Assembly (NCBI GenBank): GCA_963695645.1
Contig: CAVOHC010000012.1
Coordinates: 930,001 to 994,000, forward strand
Source of the DNA: DATBGO01 sp963695645
Lineage (GTDB): Bacteria > Actinomycetota > Actinomycetes > Streptosporangiales > Streptosporangiaceae
Reading direction: 5' to 3'
Length of the DNA: 64,000 nt
Notes under the pieces: generated by a model
What the model was told of the DNA's origin: nothing
Database searches by the model: none
What the model saw: only the letters and a program-made list of their open reading frames with translations
Shown here: piece after piece, positions 53,057 through 61,787 of the stretch
Position numbering within the stretch: the first letter of the stretch is position 1
How the letters are laid out: the number at the start of each line of letters is the position of its first letter
Made by a program: the position numbers and the translations under genes

Positions 53057-53749
53057 ATGGCTGGGGACAGGCTTGGCCGGATCCTGGCTGCGCTGTCTGG
53101 CGGGGGAGATGGGTGGTCTTCTGCCCGGTTGTGCGCAGTGTGCCCGGGGATCGTGGGGGTGAACGGTGCCGGGGTCATGCTGATGTCGGGTGACATCCCG
53201 CGCGGGTCGTTGAGCAGCACCGATGATGTTAGCCAGCTGATCGAGGAGTTGCAGTACACGCTGGGCGAGGGCCCGTGTGTGGACGCCTACCAGCAGGACC
53301 GGGTGGTGGCCGAGCCTGACCTGGCCGGGCCGGTGGCCCGCCGGTGGCCCGCGTTCACCTCGCCGGCGCTGCAGGCGGGCGTGCGGGCGGTGTTCGGGTT
53401 CCCGCTGCGGGTCGGCACGGCGCGGCTGGGGGCGCTCAACCTCTACCGCGACCGGCCGGGCCCGCTGAACGGCGAGCAGCATGCTGACGCGCTGGTCGTG
53501 GCCGATGTGGCCGCCCGCTGGGTGCTGGACGCCCAGGCCGGGGCACCCTCCGGCGCGGTGGCGAAAGAGCTGGAGGCCGGCGCTGACTTCCATTTCGCGG
53601 TGCACAACGCGGCGGGCATGGTCTCGGTCCAGGAAGGGATCAGCGTCGCCGGGGCGCTGATCCGCCTGCGGGCGTTCGCGTTCGGCAACGATCGCTTGCT
53701 CGCGGATGTGGCTGATGATGTTGTCGCCCGCAGGCTGAGGCTGGGATGA
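53057..53749 (+). CDS. GAF-domain, ANTAR-type regulator
   Basis: 230 aa from ATG 53057. The GAF domain runs from about residue 25 (VNGAGVMLMSGD, YTLGEGPCVDAYQQDRVVAE, VFGFPLRVGTARLGALNLYR). The C-terminal helices (AAGMVSVQEGISVAGALIRL, AFAFGNDRLLADVADDVVAR) match ANTAR RNA-binding domains, which act as antiterminators. The ORF is open 20 codons further upstream (ATG 52997), so the start is uncertain. It pairs with the similar gene 126 bp downstream. Confidence 0.85.
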   Translation: MAGDRLGRILAALSGGGDGWSSARLCAVCPGIVGVNGAGVMLMSGDIPRGSLSSTDDVSQLIEELQYTLGEGPCVDAYQQDRVVAEPDLAGPVARRWPAFTSPALQAGVRAVFGFPLRVGTARLGALNLYRDRPGPLNGEQHADALVVADVAARWVLDAQAGAPSGAVAKELEAGADFHFAVHNAAGMVSVQEGISVAGALIRLRAFAFGNDRLLADVADDVVARRLRLG

Positions 53750-53874
53750 GCCCCGCTCACCCGGCACAGTCGGGCGGGGACAGGCCGCTGGAAGGATGGA
53801 TGCCGCGGCCCGGGTCCCGGGTCTGGTGCCGGGCGGCCGTGACGGGCTGCCGGGCGTGCAGGAGGTGAGTTGAG

Positions 53875-54612
53875 ATGTCCGAAGCAGCCGACGCGATGCG
53901 ATCAGTGGCCGAGATGGCTGACACCCTCGTTGACGACTACGACGTGGTTGACCTGCTGACCGGGCTCGCGGACCGGTGCGTCAGCGTGCTCGGCGTGTCC
54001 GCGGCCGGGGTGATGCTGGCCTCTCCCGCGGGCAGGCTGGGGCTGGTGGCCTCCTCTAGCGAGGTGATGCGCCTGCTGGAGTTGTTCGAGCTGCAGGCCC
54101 AGGAAGGCCCCTGCCTGGATGCCTTCCGCACCGGGGAGCGCGTCGTGCGCGAGGATCTGCAGGCCGAGTCCGGCCGCTGGCCGTCATTTTCCGCCGCTGC
54201 CCTCAGGGAGGGTTTCCAGTCGGTGTCCGCCCTGCCGCTGCGGTTTCGTGATGTCACCCTCGGCGCCCTGAACCTGTTCAGCGTCACCCGCGCCCCGATG
54301 GCCGAGGCGGACGTCATCGTCGCCCGCGCCTTCGCGGATCTTGCCACCCTTAGCATCGTGCAGCATCGTGCCAGCGCCGGGGCGCAGCGCGTGAACGAGC
54401 AGCTCTCTGCTGCCCTGACCAGCCGCGTGGTAATCGAGCAGGCCAAGGGCGTGGTCGCAGAGCGCGCCGGTGTCGACCTGGCCGAGGCTTTCTCCCGGCT
54501 GCGGGCCTGCGCCCGCGATAGCAACCTACGACTCACCGATGTCGCCGAGGCGGCCGTCGCCGGCACCCTCGATCTCGATCCGCTCGCGTGGGCCCGTGGC
54601 GTACGCTGGTGA
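53875..54612 (+). CDS. GAF-ANTAR transcription antiterminator-type regulator
   Basis: A 245-aa protein. GAF: MADTLVDDYDVVDLLTGLAD, VSAAGVMLASPAGRLGLVAS, EGPCLDAFRTGERVV, ALPLRFRDVTLGALNLFS. ANTAR: LTSRVVIEQAKGVVAERAGV, LAEAFSRLRACARDSNLRLT, DVAEAAVAGTLDLD. Intact ANTAR with the usual alanines and aromatic position. It probably senses a small ligand and binds nascent RNA hairpins. A recombinase fragment begins right after its stop. Confidence 0.92.
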   Translation: MSEAADAMRSVAEMADTLVDDYDVVDLLTGLADRCVSVLGVSAAGVMLASPAGRLGLVASSSEVMRLLELFELQAQEGPCLDAFRTGERVVREDLQAESGRWPSFSAAALREGFQSVSALPLRFRDVTLGALNLFSVTRAPMAEADVIVARAFADLATLSIVQHRASAGAQRVNEQLSAALTSRVVIEQAKGVVAERAGVDLAEAFSRLRACARDSNLRLTDVAEAAVAGTLDLDPLAWARGVRW

Positions 54613-54626
54613 AGCTCGCCCTTTCG

Positions 54627-54866
54627 GCAAGCGGTGGGGCGGCATGTTGTGGTCCAGGCCGGCGTTCCCGGCGTAGCGGGCGAGCATCGCGCGGACGCCG
54701 CGGGTGGAGTACGGCTTCTTGCACGACGACTCGAATACGAACACCGCGCCCTTCTCCCGGAGGGCTGCGATATGCGGGGCGAGCGTCTCCTTGAAGGCCG
54801 CCGGGAACCGCACGTACACGAAGTGGCGAGTCATACCTGGGCGCATAGCGATCTGACCCAGCACAG
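54627..54866 (-). pseudogene. Tyrosine recombinase (phage integrase) fragment
   Basis: Minus strand: TRHFVYVRFPAAFKETLAPH, FVFESSCKKPYSTRGVRAML, RYAGNAGLDHNMPPHRL. This is the catalytic-domain middle of an actinobacterial tyrosine integrase, up to the HxLR motif, where it is cut. The C-terminal Tyr region and the N-terminal domains are missing. It is the only tyrosine-recombinase trace in the window and lies inside the second tRNA-bounded interval. Confidence 0.8.
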
Positions 54867-55250
54867 TGAGGCATTCGACCGGGCCAGCCTGGAACGCGCC
54901 CACGAGCTCCTGACCCGGCTGGCCGGCCGGGCGCTCACGTTGTGCCGGCCACCGGACGGCCGCATCGACATCGTCGGGCTGGCCGTGTGCGCGAGCCTGC
55001 ACTACGAGGTCATGTTGTGGTCGGACCGGGTCGCCGGCAGCAACGCCCGCGCCGACGTCGACGAGACACCGCGGCGGGGCGTCCCCCGCCAGCATCGTGC
55101 TCGCCCAGGACGGCGGCGCGCAGCCGAACCCCACCCTCATGCAGCAACACGATCGCCTGGTCGGGACGATGACCGACGCCGGATACCGCCTTGTGACCGT
55201 GAGCGAGCTGCTGGCCGCCCGGGGGCCGGGATCCGCGGACGGAGTCCCGG
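54825..55250 (+). pseudogene. Polysaccharide deacetylase C-terminal remnant with frameshift
   Basis: Plus strand: SHTWAHSDLTQHSEAFDRAS, CRPPDGRIDIVGLAVCASLH, YEVMLWSDRVAGSNARADVD, then after a shift near 55080 SIVLAQDGGAQPNPTLMQQH and RLVTVSELLAA. The motif RPPDGR and the late HDGG-equivalent (QDGG here, His replaced) identify a NodB-type deacetylase. The N-terminal catalytic TFDDG part is gone. Confidence 0.72.
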
Positions 55251-55324
55251 TAGGCCGCATCCCGATAGCCCATAATGCTGGCATGTGCGGCACCGTCAGC
55301 CGTCACAGAACCGGGGAGGGCGAC

Positions 55325-57999
55325 GTGAGCGCAGACGCCGAGCCTAACGTTTACGCTCTGCTGAACGACGGCACCACGATCGAGATCCGGGCCGCGCGGC
55401 CCGACGACTTCGACGCGGTGCGGGACATGCACGCCAAGATGTCCCCGGACAACCTGTACCTGCGTTTTTTCAGTATGAGCCCGCTGGCTGGCGAGCAAGA
55501 GGCGCGCCGGATATGCCACGAGCCTGCCCCGGACCATGCCGCGCTGCTGGCCGTGCTGGACGGCGAGGTGGTCGGCTGCGGTACCCTCGAGCGTTACGGC
55601 GCTGGGTCCGAGTCCGCGGAGGTCGCGTTCACGGTCGCCGATGACCTGCACAACCGCGGGGTCGGCATGCTGCTGATGGAGCACCTGATCTCGCTGGGCC
55701 GCAGCCGGGATATCCGCGCGTTTACCGCAGAGACGCTGAGCGAGAACGCGGCCATGCTGCGGGTATTCGCCGATGCCGGGCTGCAGGCGCAGCGCTCCCT
55801 GGTGGATGGCGTGTACGACTTTACGTTCCCGCTGCCCTCCGGCGAGGAGGACGTCGCCCTCGGCGCCTACCGGGACGCGGTGGCCGAGCGGGAGCGGTCT
55901 GCTGACGTGGCCAGCCTGCGGCACGTGCTGGCCCCGGCCTCGGTCGCGGTCATCGGCGCGGGCCGGCGGGACGGCTCAGTCGGGCGGGCCATCCTGCGCA
56001 GCATCGTCAGCGGCGGCTTCCCCGGCCCCGTCTACGCGGTCAACCCAGCCGCGGCCGAACTGGACGGCGTGCCCTGCCTGCCGTCGGCGGCCGCATTGCC
56101 TGAGGGCGCCGACCTGGCGGTCATCGCCGCACCGGCCGCGGCGGTGACCGGTATCGCCGAGGAATGCGGACGGCGGGGGGTCAAGGCCCTGGTGGTGCTC
56201 GCAGCGGGACTCGACGGCGCCGGCCGCGCGGAGATGCTGGACATCTGCCGCCGTTACAGCATGCGGATGGTCGGGCCGGCCAGCTTCGGGGTGGCCGACA
56301 CCAGTGCCGGGCTGGACGCGACGTTCGCCGGCCACCATCCCGAGCCGGGCAGCGCTGGCCTGGCGTTCCAGTCGACCGGTGGCACCGGCTTCGCCCTGGT
56401 CCAGCACCTGTCGCGGATCGGCGTCGGGATCTCCTCGCTCGTCTCGCTCGGCGACACAGACGACGTGTCCGGCACCGACATGCTGCTGTGGTGGGACTCC
56501 GACCCGGCGACGAAGCTGGCCCTGCTGTATGTGGAGTCGATCCGGAACCCGCGCAAGTTCGCCCGCACGGCCCGCCGCGTCGGCCGCAGCGTGCCGGTCC
56601 TGACCGTGATCGTGGGCCGGTCCATCACGGGCCGGCGCCTGGCCGGGGCGCGCGCCGCGGCGGCTACCCCGCTGCTCACCAGGCAGGCCCTGTTCGAGCA
56701 GGCCGGGGTGATCGCTGCCGCGAACCTCGGCGAGCTGCTCGACACCGCGGCGCTGCTGGCCTCGCAGCCGGCGCCCGCCGGGCCCAGGGTCGCCGTGGTG
56801 TCCAACACCCGCGGCGCCGTGGTCCTCGCCGCTGACGCGTGCGACGACGCGGGCCTGCAGGTCGCCGGCCTGGCCGGGGACACCCAGCGGGCGCTGCGGG
56901 ACCTGCTTCCCCGCGACGCCACGGTGACCGGGCCGGTCGATACCACCCTGCTGATCGGCCCCGGCACCTTCCGTCAGTGCCTGGAGCTGGTCGGGGCCGA
57001 TCCGGGCATCGACGCAGTGCTGGCGCTGACGGTCACGAGCGCGGGCAGCGACCCGGTACCCGAGGTAAGCGCCGCGCGGCTGCCGGTGCCGATCGCCACC
57101 GCGGTGCTGGACCAGGTGGAAGTGGTCCGGCTGCTCCGGGCCCCGGACGGGGGCTCACCCGCCGTTCCGGCCTATGCCTACGCCGAATCCGCGGCCCACG
57201 CCCTCGGCCACGCCGCCCGCTACGGCATGTGGCGGGCGATCCCGCCGGGAAACGTGCCCGACCTCGACGGCCTGCGCCCGGACCGGGCGAGGGAACTGGT
57301 CGCGGAATTTCTGGCCGCAGGGCCGGCGGCTGGCTGCCGCTGGACCCGACCGTGGAACTGCTCGGCTGCTACGGCGTTGCGCTGGCCGACAGCATCGGGG
57401 TCGTCACCGAGGACGCCGCCGTCGCGGCCGCAGCCCGGTTCGGGGGCCCGGTCGCCCTCCGGGCCGATGTGCCCGGCCTGGTGCGCGCGCGTGGCGCCGG
57501 CGCCCTGCTGATCGATCTGCACGGCGCGGACGAGGTCCGGCGCGGGTTCCGCTCGCTGACGGAGGCATTCGGCCACCGGCTGGCCGGTGTCATCGTCAAG
57601 CCGATGGTCACCGGCGGCGTCGAGGTGATGATCAGCATGCTGCAGGAAGAAGCGGCCGGCCCGCTTGTGCTATTCGGGGCTGGCGGTGCGGCCGCCGATG
57701 CGCTGGCTGACCGCGCGGCGCGGCTCGCTCCGCTCACCGACTCCGATGCCGACGAGCTGGTCCGCTCCGTACGCGCCGCCCCGCTCCTGCTCGGGCACCC
57801 CGGCGCCCCCGGCGCCGATCTGACCGCGCTGCGGGACCTGCTGCTGCGCGTCTCCCGAATCGCCGATGACCTGCCGCAGATCGCCGAGCTCGAACTGAGC
57901 CCGGTCTTCGCCCGCCCGGACGGGGTGCAGGCCGTCGATGCCCGGGTCCGCCTTCAGGCCGCCGAGCCCGCGGACGCCCACCTCCGCCGGCTGCGCTGA
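55325..57999 (+). pseudogene. GNAT acetyltransferase fused to ADP-forming acyl-CoA-synthetase-like domains (frameshifted)
   Basis: One gene in two frames. The GNAT domain (1-170) has LHNRGVGMLLMEHLISLGRS. The CoA-binding/ligase alpha part follows (LAPASVAVIGAGRRDGSVGR, YAVNPAAAELDGVPCL, VGPASFGVADT, FQSTGGTGFALV). A one-base deletion near 57325 moves the C-terminal ATP-grasp-like domain (GGWLPLDPTVELLGCYGVAL, VIVKPMVTGGVEVMISMLQE, ELELSPVFARPDGVQAVDAR) into the next frame. Actinobacterial lysine acetyltransferases (Pat type) share this layout. The usual phospho-His segment (SHT) is absent (RLAGARAAAATP). GTG start with GGGGAGG upstream. Confidence 0.85.
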
Positions 58000-58356
58000 C
58001 CGCCCGGCCATCTACCCGGGCCGGCCGCCTCGCATGACAGGCCCGCCGCTGGTCCGGGCCGGCCGCCGCAAACGACAGGCCGGTCACCGGTTCGGGTGGG
58101 CTGCCTCAGCCGGGCCTCGGATTGGGCTGTCGTGAACGCTGGCGCAATCGAGGCAATTCCTCGGTGCCCGGTCATCCTGGGCCTGATCGGACATCCCGAA
58201 TCTCGCAACGTTAAGGTCGTGCATGGCCACGTCCATGCACGAGATCCTCGCTCGCCCCGAACGGCGGCGATGCGCGCGCCTGGCGTCGGCATCATGCACG
58301 TGCTAGCTACGTTCGGTGACGGAGTAGCTGGAAGGCATGCGGCGGTAGGCGGTCAG
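58000..58356. other. Intergenic with inverted repeat
   Basis: No gene supported. It contains the perfect 10-bp inverted repeat at 58217-58242. Confidence 0.5.
58217..58242. promoter_or_regulatory. Perfect 10-bp inverted repeat
   Basis: TCGTGCATGG-CCACGT-CCATGCACGA. Could be a hairpin terminator, an operator or the end of a mobile element; no neighbour decides. Confidence 0.4.
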
Positions 58357-58490
58357 CACTCGTCGCGGTAGCGGCCGTCGCCGCGGTTCACGAAGATCTC
58401 CACGGCGGCGAACTCGTATCCACGCCGGTCCCGCAGCGCGGGTTCGAAGTGCACCATGTTCACCCGGGTGAAGGTCACCGTGACTTCCAT
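58357..58490 (-). pseudogene. DUF4352-like secreted-domain fragment
   Basis: Minus strand: MEVTVTFTRVNMVHFEPALR, DRRGYEFAAVEIFVNRGDGR, YRDEC stop. This is the central immunoglobulin-like part of actinobacterial DUF4352/MPT63-like proteins; no signal peptide or C-terminal half remains. Confidence 0.4.
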
Positions 58491-58501
58491 GCCGGGGTGA
58501 C

Positions 58502-58543
58502 CAGGTCGGTGGACTCGCGCCGAAGGAATACCTGGACTGTTTG
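58502..58543 (+). pseudogene. Short IS21-type fragment, also present at 59.56 kb
   Basis: About 41 bp (GGACTCGCGCCGAAGGAATA, CCTGGACTGTTTGGA) identical to 59560-59600. It encodes GLAPKEYLDCLD, an IstA-like motif. The interval 58544-58759 holds nothing that I can name. Confidence 0.5.
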
Positions 58544-58759
58544 GACCTGACTTGGGCCACGATTGAGGCTTGAGCGGCGGCGTACGTTGCTGACCTGTGG
58601 GTTCATCTCCGGGTCGGGCGGAATCTGCGCACTAATTCAGGGTCCCAAGGTGGCCCGGTGGCGTACGTGCGGACCGTCTTCGCGGTCTATGAGGTCGCGT
58701 GCGTGACGCAACCGCGCCTGTTCCTCCGGCGCTACGAGCCGCGCATATGACCCGGCCGC

Positions 58760-59326
58760 TCAGCGCCTCGTCTCGTATCTGGTCAGCACGATGCCGCCAG
58801 GGAACGTCCGCGTCTCCACCAGGTTCAAGCTGACCCAGCTATCCAGCGCCGTGAAGAACGGCGTGCCGCCGCCCACCAAGACCGGATAGGTGGCCAGTGC
58901 ATACTCGTCGATCAGCCCGGCCCGCATGGCAGCCCTGGCGAGCGTCGCGCCGCCGATGCCCATCGGGCCGCCGTCCTCGGCCTTGAGCCGGGTGATCTCG
59001 CCGACCGCGTCGCCGGCGACCAGGCGGGTGTTCCAGTCGACCTTGTCGATCGTCGAGGAGAACACCACCTTCGGTGTGTCCCGCCAGTTTTGCGCAAACG
59101 CGATCTCCGCCGGGGTGGCGTTGGGCTGCTGGTCGCCGGTCGGCCAGTAGGAGCTCATCGTCTCCCACAGCTTGCGCCCGTACAGCGACAGGCCGCTCGC
59201 CCGCTCCTGGTCGAGCCACCACTGGAACAGTTCGTCGCTCGGCGGCCCGCTCCAGCCGATGTCGTCGCCGGGTGCGGCGATGTAGCCGTCCAGGGTCAGG
59301 TTCATGCCGTAGATCAGTTTCCGCAC
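58760..59326 (-). CDS. RibD C-terminal/dihydrofolate-reductase-fold protein
   Basis: A 188-aa protein: MRKLIYGMNLTLDGYIAAPG, LYGRKLWETMSSYWP, KVVFSSTIDKVDWNTRLVAG, GIGGATLARAAMRAGLIDEY, YPVLVGGGTPFFTALDS. A complete RibD_C-type reductase fold, probably NADPH-dependent. GTG start; the upstream reading frame is unlike the family. It stands alone. Third member of this family in the window. Confidence 0.9.
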   Translation of the reverse strand: MRKLIYGMNLTLDGYIAAPGDDIGWSGPPSDELFQWWLDQERASGLSLYGRKLWETMSSYWPTGDQQPNATPAEIAFAQNWRDTPKVVFSSTIDKVDWNTRLVAGDAVGEITRLKAEDGGPMGIGGATLARAAMRAGLIDEYALATYPVLVGGGTPFFTALDSWVSLNLVETRTFPGGIVLTRYETRR

Positions 59327-59554
59327 GACGCCAGCCTCCCGTGAGTCGGTCTCCGGTGTACAGACCGGCGCGGAGCGAGAAAGTCATCGGTATGACGATC
59401 TTGTGCGCGCGGGTAGTCCTCGTGCTCCGGGCTCAGGCGGCGTACCCCGGCCCAGCGAACACGCATTCGCCGCCGCCGACCCGCTACCCGACCATATCCC
59501 ACGGATCATCGAAGCCATCAAGACCCGATCCGCTGCGCACTAAGTTGGCCCAAC

Positions 59555-59690
59555 TCGGGTCGGTGGACTCGCGCCGAAGGAATACCTGGACTGTTTGGAC
59601 GACCGCGCCGACTTGGCACTGGTCAAGCTGTTCCACCATGGCGTGCTGGTCAAGACCGACCCGGGTCTGCGGCGTGGAGGCAAATGCCGA
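59555..59690 (+). pseudogene. IS21-family IstA transposase fragment
   Basis: GLAPKEYLDCLDDRADLALV, KLFHHGVLVKTDPGLRRGGK: the C-terminal beta-barrel of IstA-type transposases. A stretch at 59440-59545 (SEHAFAAADPLPDHIPRIIE) is probably another gene remnant that I cannot name. Confidence 0.55.
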
Positions 59691-59825
59691 AGCGGCCCGC
59701 CGCGCCGAGGGATTTCCGCCATCGCGGCAACGCGATCATCAGGACTGCGTAGTCGCCACCTTGGATGCCTTATCACCCCGGCCGGGTCGCGTGGGAACGA
59801 TCACGGCTGACTTCGTTCCCATTTC

Positions 59826-59891
59826 GGGGTACAAGCGTTCGAAAAACAGTCGGGACGGCGGGATTTGAACCCGCGACCCCTTGACCCCCAG
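59826..59891 (-). other. tRNA-Pro(GGG) 3'-end fragment plus trailer (candidate att site 3)
   Basis: 66 bp, 65 identical to 52068-52133. It again begins at the anticodon loop (CTGGGGG) and includes the full T-arm, acceptor 3' strand and trailer. The 5' half of the tRNA is absent. Confidence 0.88.
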
Positions 59892-59998
59892 GCACGGACC
59901 TGGTGTCTGGCCCGGTCTGAGGGAGTCGGACGGGGAGCCTCTCACCTGCATGAACGCACTGGCTGAGTCGCAGCTAGTCCGGGGGAGTCGAAGGGCAT

Positions 59999-60020
59999 TG
60001 GCTCCCCTGATTGGCTCCGG
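59999..60020. other. TGGCTCC pair, 13 bp apart (possible arm site)
   Basis: TGGCTCCCC and TGGCTCCGG start 13 bp apart, 108 bp right of the tRNA fragment; same layout as beside the other two fragments. Confidence 0.4.
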
Positions 60021-60204
60021 GGGTCAATTGCGGCAGAGAATAACCTACGGCGATCAAGATCCACGACGATGTCATGTGCCGGGAGATCAACGGCGTTGTC
60101 ATCGCGACCGCGAGGTGCGCGCAGTCCAGTCGACAAAGCCTGCGCGCGTAGGTCGGCGTCCTCGTGATTCTCGGGCAGGGGCCGTGACTCTCGCGGATGT
60201 CGCC

Positions 60205-60365
60205 GTCAGCCAACCATGCGCCACGCCGCGAACAGCGTGAGCACCATCTCCACGCAGTTCGGCAGCATCGTCGCGACGACGTCGCTGGCGCCGACGCCGA
60301 GCGAAGCCAGGCCTCCAGCCGTTCGACAGCGGCCGCGAACTTGCCGGAGGTAAGGCGCATCCGGC
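60205..60365 (-). pseudogene. AMP-binding (acyl-CoA ligase) N-terminal fragment
   Basis: Across two frames: RLTSGKFAAAVERLEAWLRS, then LGVGASDVVATMLPNCVEMV and LTLFAAWRM. This is the early part of an ANL ligase, frameshifted and cut. Confidence 0.5.
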
Positions 60366-60481
60366 ATCAATCGGACCTGCTGACCAAACTGTTACCCAGG
60401 CAGATGACGTCCGAGCGCCCTGACGGCACGGTCGCCATGGTCGCAGCGATCCTGGGCCTGCCATGTACGCGAGGCCTCATG

Positions 60482-60505
60482 ATGGTAGGAACGCATTCCT
60501 ACCAT
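60482..60505. promoter_or_regulatory. Palindromic operator of toxin-antitoxin operon
   Basis: Perfect 10-bp inverted repeat ATGGTAGGAA-CGCA-TTCCTACCAT, 17 bp before the antitoxin ATG at 60522. The position fits autoregulation by a ribbon-helix-helix antitoxin. Confidence 0.7.
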
Positions 60506-60521
60506 GAGCTACGATGGAGAC

Positions 60522-60809
60522 ATGACTGTGCGGAAACTCTCGATCTCCGTTCCTCCCGAGGTTGAAGAGACGATCAAGGCAGCGGCTGCCGAAGAGGGCA
60601 AGCCGGTGTCGGCCTGGCTCGCTGAAGCTGCCACCGAAAAAGCCCGCGCCGCCGCCCGTCAGGCGGCAGGCAGGGCGGCCGCCCGCGAGCTGGTAGCCGA
60701 ATATGAGGCCGAGCACGGCCCGCTGCCGGCGGCGTCCCGGCAGCGGGCCCGGCAGTTCCTCCTCGAGGCCGGGCTGCTGGATGACGAGCCACAGCAAGCC
60801 GCAGGATAG
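60522..60809 (+). CDS. Antitoxin, ribbon-helix-helix (VapB-like)
   Basis: A 95-aa protein. The N-terminal ribbon-helix-helix is MTVRKLSISVPPEVEETIKA, AAAEEGKPVSAWLAEAATEK, typical DNA-binding. The long Ala/Arg helix and acidic C-terminus (YEAEHGPLPAASRQRARQFL, LEAGLLDDEP) would bind the toxin. I chose the ATG at 60522 because the ATG six codons earlier lies within the operator. Its stop overlaps the toxin start by one base (TAGTG), so translation is coupled. Confidence 0.85.
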   Translation: MTVRKLSISVPPEVEETIKAAAAEEGKPVSAWLAEAATEKARAAARQAAGRAAARELVAEYEAEHGPLPAASRQRARQFLLEAGLLDDEPQQAAG

Positions 60810-61189
60810 TGGCCACGATCGTCTATGACACCGGCGCGCTGCTGGCGGCCGAGCGGCGTAATCCGGACTTCCTCGCCCTGCATGACGAACTGACTGCCGC
60901 GCGCATCCGCCCGATCGTGCCGGTAGTCGTGCTGGCCCAGGCCTGGCGCGGCGGCCCCCAGCACCAGATCTCCCGGCTGCTCAAGGCGTGCGATATCGTC
61001 CCCGACGACGAACGCACCGGGCGGGCCGCCGGCGTCGCGTGCGCTGCCTCGGGCACCGCCGACGTGGTGGACGCTATCGTCGTCGCCACCGCGGTCCGCC
61101 ACCAGGCCCCCATCGTCACCAGCGACCGCGGCGACCTGTCCCGCATAGCCGACGCCATCGGGGTGAAAGTCCGGTTCTTTGAGACCTGA
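60809..61189 (+). CDS. PIN-domain toxin (VapC-like)
   Basis: A 126-aa PIN-domain ribonuclease. Acidic residues: Asp7 in VYDTGALLAAERR, the Glu/Asp region of DIVPDDERTGRAAGV, Asp in TADVVDAIVVATAVRH, and Asp in IVTSDRGDLSRIA. These four positions form the metal-binding active site. Starts on GTG overlapping the antitoxin stop. It would cleave RNA when free of the antitoxin. Intact. Confidence 0.88.
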   Translation: MATIVYDTGALLAAERRNPDFLALHDELTAARIRPIVPVVVLAQAWRGGPQHQISRLLKACDIVPDDERTGRAAGVACAASGTADVVDAIVVATAVRHQAPIVTSDRGDLSRIADAIGVKVRFFET

Positions 61190-61356
61190 CCCGCGGCCGA
61201 TGCCAGTAGCTGCCGCCCTCGGTTCCCTTCTCTCCAACGCTCAGGTAGTCGCGCGGCCGACACTCGACAAGCATCCCAGCGCTCCGGGCCGGCCATCGCG
61301 GCGGGCGCATCCGGCGAGGATAGAAATCTGGCCGGGCCGATGCGAAAATCGAACGT

Positions 61357-61734
61357 ATGGGGCTTGACCTGCAGTTGTGGCAGACGGATGCTCCTTCAGC
61401 TGTGAGCGGCGGGGTCGTCTACCGTCCCCGGCTGTTCGGTCGGCTGGGCCGGGAAAGTCGGGTGACCGAGTTCTCGGCACCGGCAGGCAGCGGGAAGACG
61501 GTACTGCTGCGGTCCTGGATCAGCGAATCCGGTCTGGCTGACCGCGCCGATCCGGTGGATGCGCAGCGCCCAGGGTCGGATGCGGTCAGCTCCGTCTGGT
61601 GCGGTTGCTGCACTTTGCTGCACCGGCTTCCGCTGTTCGAATCGAAGACCTTCGCTTGTAAGGCGATCTTGGTGCCTGTGTTGTTGACGTTTAAGCGTCA
61701 ATCGGGAGTCAGTGGAAGGTCCTCATCCGAATAG
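61357..61734 (+). pseudogene. LuxR/MalT-like regulator, N-terminal stub
   Basis: VYRPRLFGRLGRESRVTEFS, APAGSGKTVLLRSWISESGL are the P-loop start of a STAND-type LuxR regulator (compare the intact one at 35.5 kb). After ADRADPVDAQR the frame shifts and homology ends by about 61600. Less than 10% of the gene remains. Confidence 0.65.
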
Positions 61735-61787
61735 TGATGTCCGGCGTGGTCGTTCCGTCTCCGATCATAGGAAGCTGTCGGGGTGGC

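Noticed and set aside
23025..59891. Complete tRNA genes at the tRNA-like sequences
   Set aside because: Only the anticodon-loop-to-3'-end part is present; no D-arm or 5' acceptor strand can be drawn at any of the three sites.
60504..60521. Antitoxin start at 60504
   Set aside because: This ATG overlaps the operator palindrome; the ATG at 60522 directly precedes the conserved ribbon-helix-helix.
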